The position numbers and the translations under genes are program-made. The notes under the pieces are model-generated. The model was not told the origin of the DNA. It saw nothing but the letters and a program-made list of their open reading frames with translations, and did no database searches. DNA of 64,000 bases from Anaerofustis stercorihominis DSM 17244. GTDB taxonomy: Bacteria; Bacillota; Clostridia; Eubacteriales; Anaerofustaceae. The DNA lies in assembly GCF_000154825.1 (NCBI RefSeq), contig NZ_DS560018.1, positions 1-64,000 of the forward strand, given 5' to 3'. This document shows, piece after piece, positions 42,532 to 49,561 of the stretch. Numbering within the stretch: the first letter of the stretch is position 1; each line of letters starts with the position of its first letter.

Positions 42532-42879
42532 ATGCCAAGACCAAGAAAATGTAAAAATGTTTGTAAATTACCTGATATTAAATACTTTGAAGGTAAAGAT
42601 AAAAATGAAAATGTAAAGCCGATTATAATGGATGTTGAAGAATATGAAGTAATAAGACTAATGGATAAAGAAAATTTAACACAAGAAGAATGTGCCATTC
42701 AAATGAACGTATCAAGACCTACGGTACAGCTTCTATACTCAAGCGCCAGAAGAAAAGTAGCTGAATTTTTGACTACGGGAACAAGCTTGAAAATTGAAGG
42801 CGGGACTTATGAGGTCTGTAGTGATCAATTCTCTGGATGTAACTGTACTCATTGTAGATGTAATAATCGCGATAAATAA
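42532..42879 (+). CDS. DUF134 (UPF0251) HTH protein
   Basis: A 115-residue protein with the family start MPRPRKCKNVCKLPDIKYFE, the segment IIMDVEEYEVIRLMDKENLT, and a sigma-like HTH (TQEECAIQMNVSRPTVQLLY). The C-terminus has a Cys-rich cluster (CSDQFSGCNCTHCRCNN), which suggests metal or Fe-S binding. The family is assigned as DNA-binding of unknown target. Convergent with the HIT gene through the terminator at 42880-42904. Confidence 0.93.
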   Translation: MPRPRKCKNVCKLPDIKYFEGKDKNENVKPIIMDVEEYEVIRLMDKENLTQEECAIQMNVSRPTVQLLYSSARRKVAEFLTTGTSLKIEGGTYEVCSDQFSGCNCTHCRCNNRDK

Positions 42880-42904
42880 AAAAGAGCATATAATATGCTC
42901 TTTT
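42880..42904. terminator. bidirectional terminator between DUF134 and HIT genes
   Basis: Arms AAAAGAGCATAT and ATATGCTCTTTT are perfect complements between the two convergent stop codons. Confidence 0.88.
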
Positions 42905-42907
42905 ACT

Positions 42908-43246
42908 TTATGCTTCCCAAGATAATTTCTTACCTGCCAACAGATGAAAATGCAAATGATGAACACTTTGTCCACCCTCATCTCCGCAGTTGTTTATTAT
43001 CCTAAATCCTTTTTCATCAAATCCCTCATCTTTAGCAAGCTTAACGCAAATACTGAAAACATAACTAACGATATCATCATTATTTTCAACGTCTAATATA
43101 GAGGAATAATGTTTTTTAGGAACTACAAGTACATGATATGGAGCTATAGGCTCAATATCTTTAAAAGCATATACTCTTTCATCCTCATACACTTTAGTAG
43201 AAGGAATTTCTCCATTTATGATCTTACAAAATAAACAATCACTCAT
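42908..43246 (-). CDS. HIT-family (HinT-like) nucleotide hydrolase
   Basis: A 112-residue Histidine-triad protein: CLFCKIINGEIPSTKVYEDE at the N-terminus and the triad HHLHFHLLAG near the C-terminus (catalytic middle His). It hydrolyses AMP-lysine-like phosphoramidates. It is the last gene of a run that includes the teichoic-acid-like cluster upstream, 11 bases from the SDR gene, but a functional link to that cluster is not evident. Confidence 0.96.
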   Translation of the reverse strand: MSDCLFCKIINGEIPSTKVYEDERVYAFKDIEPIAPYHVLVVPKKHYSSILDVENNDDIVSYVFSICVKLAKDEGFDEKGFRIINNCGDEGGQSVHHLHFHLLAGKKLSWEA

Positions 43247-43257
43247 TGTTATATCTC

Positions 43258-43953
43258 CTATTTCTGTCTAACAACAATATCCTGCCCATCTAAACAATTC
43301 TCTCCGCTGCTGAGCAAATTCGCGATTACATCTGCTACGTCCTCAGGCTGCATTATAGTAGCAGGATCTTCTTCCGGTGCCAATATCCTTCTAAGCTCTG
43401 TGGCACATCTTCCCGGTGATATGCAATATACCTTTATTTTATATCCCCTAAGTTCATCCGCTAATGTCTTCGATAATGATATCACTCCGGCTTTTGCCGC
43501 TGCATAAGCAACCCAACCCGGTCTTGATGTAGAACCTGCTGTAGATGCAATATTTAATATCTTTGCATCTTTTCCCTTCATATATCTTACACATGATCTT
43601 ATCATCACAAGCATAGATACAGTATTGATTGTAAAAGTTCTTTCGAAGTTATCATTTGTGGTATCTAAAAGAGCTGTTGGATTTACAAATCCCGCTCCGT
43701 TTATAAGCAAATCTATTGAGCCGAACTCTTTATAAATATTATCTACTACACCTTCTATACCATCTAAATCCATCATATCATGAGGTACAACAATAACATT
43801 ACACTCTGGATTCATCAGTTCTTTTGTCTTATTTAAATTATCAACGTTTCTGGCTATTAAAGCTATATTCTTTATTCCTTCTTCATAGCTCATCTTTACT
43901 GCGGTAGCTCTTCCAATTCCTTGACTCGCTCCGGTAATAATACAACTTTTCAT
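43258..43953 (-). CDS. SDR-family reductase, likely polyol-phosphate precursor enzyme
   Basis: A 231-residue short-chain dehydrogenase: cofactor loop TGASQGIGRA, NGAG segment (LLINGAGFVNPTALLD), catalytic Ser (IASTAGSTSRPG) and YAAAKAGVISLSK (Tyr-xxx-Lys). It is directly followed by an IspD-like cytidylyltransferase gene and sits in a teichoic-acid-like cluster. In Haemophilus Bcs1/Acs1 the same two domains are fused and make CDP-ribitol from ribulose 5-phosphate, so ribulose-5-phosphate reductase is a reasonable assignment here. A general SDR cannot be excluded. Confidence 0.87.
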   Translation of the reverse strand: MKSCIITGASQGIGRATAVKMSYEEGIKNIALIARNVDNLNKTKELMNPECNVIVVPHDMMDLDGIEGVVDNIYKEFGSIDLLINGAGFVNPTALLDTTNDNFERTFTINTVSMLVMIRSCVRYMKGKDAKILNIASTAGSTSRPGWVAYAAAKAGVISLSKTLADELRGYKIKVYCISPGRCATELRRILAPEEDPATIMQPEDVADVIANLLSSGENCLDGQDIVVRQK

Positions 43954-43961
43954 CTTATCAA

Positions 43962-44654
43962 TTATTCCTTTCCTACTATAAATTCTTTATAAATTTCTTC
44001 ACATGTTACTAAATCTACCGGAGTGGTAATCTTAACATTATATAAAGAACCTTTTAATACTCTAACTTTCTTATCAGGATTATAATGATAGAATAGAGAA
44101 GCATCTTCAGTAAAAAATAAACCTTCTTTTGCTGCATCTTCATGAGCTTTTAGAAGTAGTTCGCCATTGAACTTTTGAGGTAGTTGTACATTTATTAACT
44201 CATCTCTTTTTAAATTTTCCTTAATATATCCATCTTCTTGTTTTAATACTGTAAAAGGAATATCAAGCCCGTAAATAACATTTTCACTTTCATCATTTAT
44301 CAAATCAAGATACTCTTTTTTACTAACAAAAGGTCTTACAGCCTCATGTACGATTATACTATCAACACCTTGCAGATTTTTACAACCGATATATGTCGAT
44401 TCTTGTCTGCTTTTACCACCTTCAACACATAATATATTTTTTTGTATATTATGATTGAATATTAATTTTTGCATTTCTTCTATGTGTTCTTTTGGAGAAC
44501 ATATTACTACTTTTTCTATTTCTTCTATCTGCTCAATTTTTTCCAGTACATGAAGTATAATAGGTTTTCCTCCAAGTAATAAAAATTGCTTTGGTACCGG
44601 TCTATTCATTCTTTTACCAATACCTCCTGCCAAAATAACCATTCCTGTTGACAT
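43962..44654 (-). CDS. IspD/TarI-like polyol-phosphate cytidylyltransferase
   Basis: A 230-residue nucleotidyltransferase. The correct start is ATG 44654: AAGGAGGGG lies just upstream, and the earlier ATG at 44678 would include that site within its codons. Motifs are VILAGGIGKRMNRPVPKQFL (CTP loop), VVICSPKEHIEEM, VEGGKSRQESTYIG and VHEAVRPFVS, then ITTPVDLVTCEEIY. IspD and TarI share this fold; the presence of CDP-polyol transferase and TagGH genes next to it favours CDP-ribitol (or another CDP-polyol) synthesis over the MEP pathway. Confidence 0.88.
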   Translation of the reverse strand: MSTGMVILAGGIGKRMNRPVPKQFLLLGGKPIILHVLEKIEQIEEIEKVVICSPKEHIEEMQKLIFNHNIQKNILCVEGGKSRQESTYIGCKNLQGVDSIIVHEAVRPFVSKKEYLDLINDESENVIYGLDIPFTVLKQEDGYIKENLKRDELINVQLPQKFNGELLLKAHEDAAKEGLFFTEDASLFYHYNPDKKVRVLKGSLYNVKITTPVDLVTCEEIYKEFIVGKE

Positions 44655-44677
44655 TAAAAAACCCCTCCTTAAAATCA

Positions 44678-45883
44678 TTATTTTTTCATATTAGGTTTAA
44701 TCAACTTATTTACAAATCTCTCACTGGCTCTTCCATCTGCCACTTCAAAAGTTTGTTTTTTGAATTCTTTTATTTTATCCATATCGAAATTATGATTTTT
44801 TATATCCTTAGCCATAGAAATCGTGTCAGTATACACTTTCCCAGGTAAATCATGGTGAAAATCAATATAGAAACCTCTTTCATCTATATAATCAAAATAA
44901 TCGCTTGCGTAGAATAACATAGGTCTTTCGAGAAGCGAATATTCAAATATCGCAGAGGAATAATCTGTAATCATTACGTCACTTATAATCATAAGCTCAT
45001 TTATATCGGAATAATCTGTTACATCAAATAAAAAATCTTTTAAATCTTCTTTTATTTCATATTTCTTGGTTACCCATGGATGTAACTTAAGTAAAATTAT
45101 AAATTCATCACTTATATATTCTTTTAAAATACTAAAATCTAAATCATCTTGATAATGCGCTTCATATCTTGTATTCCCTCTAAATGTAGGTGCAAACAAT
45201 ATGATTTTCTTATTTTGTGGTAAATTATATAATCCGCCTACTTTTAAAGGCAGAGAATTTTTTAAATCCTCATTAAAAAATACATCTGTTCTTGGAATAC
45301 CAACATCAGTAATGAATTTATCTATGCTTGTCCTAAAAGCTTCTGAATAGAATTTGGCGTTATACTTACTTCCCATTAAACAATAAGTATAATTAGAATG
45401 AATATTTATGGTTTTTGTAGTTTTTTCATCAACACCAAATGATTTATCTATAACACTATATCCAATTTTCTTAAATCCACCGCTTGCATGCCAAACTTGT
45501 ATAGCTATACTATCATTACGAAGCTTCGTTACATATAAAGGGAAATAATAATCATCTATTATTATAAACCTTGCTGTTGCCAAATGATATTCTGTTATAA
45601 TGAGATTAAATATCTTTTTTATATTAGAAAAAAAATTTTTGTTAGACTCACTAAACCTTAATATAATATCGATATCAATATTTTGCCTTTTTATTTCATT
45701 ATATATATATAATAAATTTCTATCAATTTTACTTAAGCTATTAGAGGCAAATACAATTTTATTATTTACAGAAAATATTGAACATATTTTATATGATAAG
45801 GCTAATATATTTTTTATTATAATTTTATCAATTGGTATATTACCAATACAATGTTTTAAATGTTTCACTAAATTCCAACCCAA
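44678..45883 (-). CDS. CDP-glycerol/ribitol phosphotransferase family protein
   Basis: A 401-residue TagB/TagF-type transferase. Key segments are IQVWHASGGFKKIGYSVID (the His used in catalysis), GIPRTDVFFNE, ILFAPTFRGNTRYEAHYQDD, LKLHPWV (second catalytic His) and the nucleotide site MITDYSSAIFEYSLLERPML. It would polymerise or prime a polyol-phosphate chain using the CDP-polyol made by the neighbouring IspD-like and SDR enzymes. The start codon is uncertain: TTG at 45883 has AGGAG almost touching it, while GTG five codons later is too far from it. An N-terminal membrane-associated stretch is weak. Confidence 0.88.
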   Translation of the reverse strand: MGWNLVKHLKHCIGNIPIDKIIIKNILALSYKICSIFSVNNKIVFASNSLSKIDRNLLYIYNEIKRQNIDIDIILRFSESNKNFFSNIKKIFNLIITEYHLATARFIIIDDYYFPLYVTKLRNDSIAIQVWHASGGFKKIGYSVIDKSFGVDEKTTKTINIHSNYTYCLMGSKYNAKFYSEAFRTSIDKFITDVGIPRTDVFFNEDLKNSLPLKVGGLYNLPQNKKIILFAPTFRGNTRYEAHYQDDLDFSILKEYISDEFIILLKLHPWVTKKYEIKEDLKDFLFDVTDYSDINELMIISDVMITDYSSAIFEYSLLERPMLFYASDYFDYIDERGFYIDFHHDLPGKVYTDTISMAKDIKNHNFDMDKIKEFKKQTFEVADGRASERFVNKLIKPNMKK

Positions 45884-45896
45884 ACTCCTATTATAT

Positions 45897-47273
45897 TTAA
45901 ACTAACATATCCTTAATTGAATCTAAAGTTCCCTCTTGTTCTCTTTCTTCTATGAGATAATCATCTCGCATAGTCTTATAAGGTATTGCATATACTCCGC
46001 CACCTTTATATTCATTGCTAACTATATTTAGCCTTCTTAATGATGCAAATTTAAAATGTAATCCAGCTTCATTATTCCAAAATTCTCCGGCTATTTTGTA
46101 ATTTCCGGGGAGTAATCTTAAATTCGGAAGAATAAATCTAAATATATGTCTACCAATACTGGAATCAACAATGTTGTCTTTATTTTGCTTATTTGTTGCA
46201 AATACTTCACGTTCTTCTATATCTCTAATAGAAAAACAGCAAATCAAATCATTTTCTATTGGCTTTTTAACCTCATATTCTATTTCTATAATGACAGTAG
46301 AACCATAATTAAAGTTTATTCTATTTCTATTATTTATATTAATATCAAGCATTCGTGTTTTTATAAACTCTAATATATCCTTTTTTTCCAAAATCTCTTC
46401 TTGATTTCCCTGCTCTTCTCTTGCCTTTATTCGTTTAGCTGTTCTTATTTCCTTTAGATAATCTTCATAAAGTTTTGTAACCATTGCAGTTTCGCCTTTT
46501 GCAATTAATTCTCCATCTTTTATCCACATTGCTTTAGTACAAAATCCTTTAATGGTAAATAAACTATGGCTAACAAAAAGAATCGTTTTACCTTCTTTTC
46601 TGAATTCTTCCATCTTAGAAAGACACTTTAGTTTAAAAGTATCATCTCCTACAGCCAAAACTTCATCAACAATTAAAATATCAGGATTTACGTTTGCACT
46701 TATTGCAAACCCCAATCTTGATTTCATACCGGAAGAATAAGTCCTGACAGGCTGATATAAATGATCTCCTATATCTGCAAATTCAATTATAGCAGGTACA
46801 CGCTGTTCCATTTCATCTAAGGGTATACCTAATGTTGTTGCTTTTAATAGTATATTTTCATATCCAGTTAACTCTTTATCAAATCCTGAAGTAAGTTCAA
46901 GCATAGCAGAAATTCTACCTTTAACGTCTATTGTACCGCTTGTAGGCTTTACAACCCCCGTTATCATTTTTAAAAGGGTTGATTTCCCGGAACCATTCAC
47001 ACCTAAAATCCCAATAGTTTCACCTTTGGGAAATTTAATATTAATATCTTTAAGTGCATAAAATTCACCATAATTAATTTTTGATGAAAAAGCATTAATA
47101 ATTCTATGCCAAGCTTTTTTATAAATCTTATACATTTTAGTTACATTATTTACGCTAACGGCGATATTTTCTTCGGGTATCTTATCCGGCCAATCTTCAT
47201 TTAATGCCTTCTTTATATCTTCAGTTATTTCAACCTTTACATCTACTGAATTCCTTGTAAACTTTTTTGTCAT
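45897..47273 (-). CDS. tagH: TagH/Wzt-like ABC transporter ATPase with C-terminal polymer-binding domain
   Basis: A 458-residue ABC ATPase. Walker A is GVNGSGKS (91-98), the signature is YSSGMKSRLGFAISANVNPD, and Walker B is ILIVDEVLAVGDDTF, of the O-antigen/teichoic acid subfamily. After about residue 280 a Wzt-type beta-sandwich (residues ~310-440; VIIEIEYEVKKPIENDLICC, LPGNYKIAGEFW) would recognise the exported polymer. GGAGG lies upstream of the ATG. It pairs with the TagG-like permease 11 bases upstream. Confidence 0.92.
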   Translation of the reverse strand: MTKKFTRNSVDVKVEITEDIKKALNEDWPDKIPEENIAVSVNNVTKMYKIYKKAWHRIINAFSSKINYGEFYALKDINIKFPKGETIGILGVNGSGKSTLLKMITGVVKPTSGTIDVKGRISAMLELTSGFDKELTGYENILLKATTLGIPLDEMEQRVPAIIEFADIGDHLYQPVRTYSSGMKSRLGFAISANVNPDILIVDEVLAVGDDTFKLKCLSKMEEFRKEGKTILFVSHSLFTIKGFCTKAMWIKDGELIAKGETAMVTKLYEDYLKEIRTAKRIKAREEQGNQEEILEKKDILEFIKTRMLDININNRNRINFNYGSTVIIEIEYEVKKPIENDLICCFSIRDIEEREVFATNKQNKDNIVDSSIGRHIFRFILPNLRLLPGNYKIAGEFWNNEAGLHFKFASLRRLNIVSNEYKGGGVYAIPYKTMRDDYLIEEREQEGTLDSIKDMLV

Positions 47274-47284
47274 ATCAATACCTC

Positions 47285-48106
47285 CTATAATACATCCGAA
47301 AAATCATTATGAAGTTTTCTGTATAAATATGATGTAACTAATGTTAATATAATCATAAATATTATCATATATATGGTATAATACGGTCGCTCAAAAAACC
47401 AAATTTTAAATAAAAACGTATCCCTATATCCTTGAATAAAATAATAGAATGGATTTAACTTTAATAACCTCATAAGTATCGAACCTTCTCCAATTTTATC
47501 TGCTGTCCATATAACAGGTGATAACCAAAAGAATATCATAGTTGTTGATTTTACTAACTGTTCAAAATCTCTGCTTACTACAGCAAGAGTTGATAAAAAC
47601 GTACACAAAACACAGCAAAAGAAAAACAAAAAACTGATATAGTAAATTAATTGCAAATAATATATATTAGGTAAAAATCCAAATATTGCAAGAACTATAA
47701 CAACTAATCCCAGTAATAATAAATGGGTAAAAAATAATGCCATAACATTATAAACAGGAATTGTTTCAACTGGAAATACAACTTTGGTTACTAAATGACT
47801 ATCTTTCCTTATTGAAGAAATACCAATATTCAATACATCATTTATAAAAAACCAAGCAATTATCCCTGTCATTAACCAAAAAATATAAGGTATTTCTCCT
47901 TGAATGGGTTTACCACCTCTAATACCGATCTCTATACCAAACCAATATACAAAAATAAACAATATGGGTTTTACTAACGACCAACCAACACCTAATGCTG
48001 AACCTGAGTACCTTTTTTTCAAAGTCATCTTTGCCATAGAAATGGATTTTTTTCTATTTTTAATATTTGAATTTAAAAATACTAATAAAACTTTTAAATG
48101 ATTCAA
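47285..48106 (-). CDS. tagG: TagG-like ABC-2 polysaccharide export permease
   Basis: A 273-residue permease with six helices and the ABC-2 signature (LKKRYSGSALGVGWSLVKPI near the N-terminus; IRKDSHLVTKVVFPVETIPV as coupling region). With the adjacent TagH-like ATPase it would export the polyol-phosphate polymer. The start is uncertain: the TTG at 48106 gives the expected ~25-residue N-terminal helix but GAGG is about 19 bases away; the next internal ATG would remove conserved residues. First gene of the cluster. Confidence 0.88.
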   Translation of the reverse strand: MNHLKVLLVFLNSNIKNRKKSISMAKMTLKKRYSGSALGVGWSLVKPILFIFVYWFGIEIGIRGGKPIQGEIPYIFWLMTGIIAWFFINDVLNIGISSIRKDSHLVTKVVFPVETIPVYNVMALFFTHLLLLGLVVIVLAIFGFLPNIYYLQLIYYISFLFFFCCVLCTFLSTLAVVSRDFEQLVKSTTMIFFWLSPVIWTADKIGEGSILMRLLKLNPFYYFIQGYRDTFLFKIWFFERPYYTIYMIIFMIILTLVTSYLYRKLHNDFSDVL

Positions 48107-48215
48107 TAATCATAATTTACATTTTCCTCACGATTATCTTATTTTCTAATAATTTATCTAAACATAATACTATAAGTAGATTAAAAAGTCAAATTACTAC
48201 ATAATCTAAGCAATT

Positions 48216-48243
48216 AAAAAAGCCTTTAAATAAAGGCTTTTTT
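48216..48243 (-). terminator. terminator of the rubrerythrin gene
   Basis: Perfect 13-bp stem (AAAAAAGCCTTTA / TAAAGGCTTTTTT), short loop, T run on both sides, about 30 bases beyond the rubrerythrin stop. Confidence 0.92.
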
Positions 48244-48274
48244 AGTTTTTACTATATTTCGTTTTTTATGTATT

Positions 48275-48817
48275 TTAGCCAAAATATCTTTGAAGTAAAC
48301 CTTCGAAAGCTTTACCGTGTCTTGCTTCGTCTCTAGCCATTTCATGAACTGTATCATGAATTGCATCTAAGTTAGCTTCTTTAGCTCTCTTAGCAAGATC
48401 GAATTTACCTGCAGTAGCACCATTTTCAGCTTCTACTCTCATTTCAAGGTTTTTCTTTGTGCTGTCTGTTACAACTTCACCAAGCAATTCAGCAAATTTT
48501 GCAGCATGTTCAGCTTCTTCATAAGCAGCTTTTTCCCAGTAAAGACCGATTTCAGGATATCCTTCTCTGTGAGCTACTCTTGACATTGCAAGATACATAC
48601 CAACTTCTGAGCATTCTCCTTCAAAGTTAGCTCTTAAATCTGCAATAATATCTTCACTAACACCTTTTGCAACTCCTACAACATGTTCAGCTGCCCAAGT
48701 TCTGTCTCCGCCCATTTCTTGGAATTTTTCAGCAGGAACGTGACATTGTGGACATTCTGCCGGTGGATTTTCTCCTTCGTGTACATAACCGCATACTGTG
48801 CATACCCATTTTTTCAT
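48275..48817 (-). CDS. reverse rubrerythrin (rubredoxin domain first)
   Basis: A 180-residue peroxidase. Residues 1-35 form a rubredoxin domain ([20 protein letters not shown]), followed by a ferritin-like diiron domain ([57 protein letters not shown]) with the EExH pairs. The domain order is reversed from classic rubrerythrin, as in clostridial revRbr proteins, which reduce hydrogen peroxide with NADH-linked electron donors. It lies 78 bases downstream of the PerR-like gene and is probably under its control. Confidence 0.95.
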   Translation of the reverse strand: MKKWVCTVCGYVHEGENPPAECPQCHVPAEKFQEMGGDRTWAAEHVVGVAKGVSEDIIADLRANFEGECSEVGMYLAMSRVAHREGYPEIGLYWEKAAYEEAEHAAKFAELLGEVVTDSTKKNLEMRVEAENGATAGKFDLAKRAKEANLDAIHDTVHEMARDEARHGKAFEGLLQRYFG

Positions 48818-48866
48818 AATAATTATCTCCTTTTCAATTTAAAATTTATTTTATCTTTTTATATTT

Positions 48867-48885
48867 TAATAGCATTTTGCTATTA
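48867..48885. other. 8-bp inverted repeat between perR-like gene and rubrerythrin
   Basis: TAATAGCA and TGCTATTA around TTT, 10 bases past the stop of the regulator. No T run on the minus strand follows, so it may attenuate readthrough or stabilise RNA; it could also be an operator of the rubrerythrin gene. Confidence 0.45.
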
Positions 48886-48895
48886 TTGACTTTTG

Positions 48896-49303
48896 TTACA
48901 TTTCGGCTACGATTTTATGTTCGTCTCCAAAATTATTTTCTTTTTTGATTTCTTTCAACTTCTTTTCAAGGAATTTTGTGTGTTCACCATCTTCATAATC
49001 AATTATTTCATTTGTTTCACTATTATATATATGAACATGAAAATCAGTATTGGCATCAAATCTCATCATATTATTTTCATCATCCCTGACTTTTATAATA
49101 ACGCCTTTTTCAAGAAAAGCCTCTATTATATTATATACTGTAGCAAGAGAAAATTTATTTCCGAGGCTATTTAGATGATCCTTTATCATCTCTGCACTGG
49201 GATGTTCTTTACTGTTTAACATATACTCATAAACAGCAATTCTATTAGGTGTAGCTTTTAAACCATGAGATCTTATAATTTCTTTTACATCTAACTTTTC
49301 CAT
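48896..49303 (-). CDS. Fur-family (PerR-like) repressor lacking Cys-x-x-Cys
   Basis: A 135-residue Fur fold protein: winged helix at ~5-80 (IIRSHGLKATPNRIAVYEYM; HPSAEMIKDHLN; ATVYNIIEAFLEKGVI) and the metal-binding part with FDANTDFHVHIYNSETNEII. The HVH pair and surrounding Asp/Glu fit the regulatory metal site of PerR, but there is no cysteine at all, so the structural zinc site (CxxC pairs) of B. subtilis PerR is absent. Two Per-box-like sequences flank its consensus promoter, so it most likely represses itself and the rubrerythrin gene in response to peroxide. Confidence 0.9.
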   Translation of the reverse strand: MEKLDVKEIIRSHGLKATPNRIAVYEYMLNSKEHPSAEMIKDHLNSLGNKFSLATVYNIIEAFLEKGVIIKVRDDENNMMRFDANTDFHVHIYNSETNEIIDYEDGEHTKFLEKKLKEIKKENNFGDEHKIVAEM

Positions 49304-49330
49304 GACTTTCTCCTTTCTACATCTTTTAAA

Positions 49331-49417
49331 TTAGAATGGTTATAATTTAATTATATAAATTTTTCCCGATTTGTCAATAGGTTTTAATATTTTATAAATA
49401 ATTTATAATCATTCTAA
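49331..49417 (-). promoter_or_regulatory. consensus promoter flanked by two Per-box-like operators
   Basis: On the minus strand TTGACA (49377-49372), a 16-bp spacer and TATAAT (49355-49350). TTAGAATGGTTATAA (49331-49345) overlaps the start region and TTATAATCATTCTAA (49403-49417) lies upstream of -35; each is close to the Per box TTATAATnATTATAA, and the two are inverted copies of each other over 18 bp with one mismatch. This is strong evidence for autorepression. Confidence 0.8.
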
Positions 49418-49561
49418 TTTATTTTAACTAATTATATATTTTTTTCCGTAAAAATACAAATAAAAATCAATCTAATTTATTGATATTTATAATTTTATTT
49501 AATTAAATCAAGTAAATATATGCTAAAATATAAATAACAGAAATTTATAGAGGTATTACAA

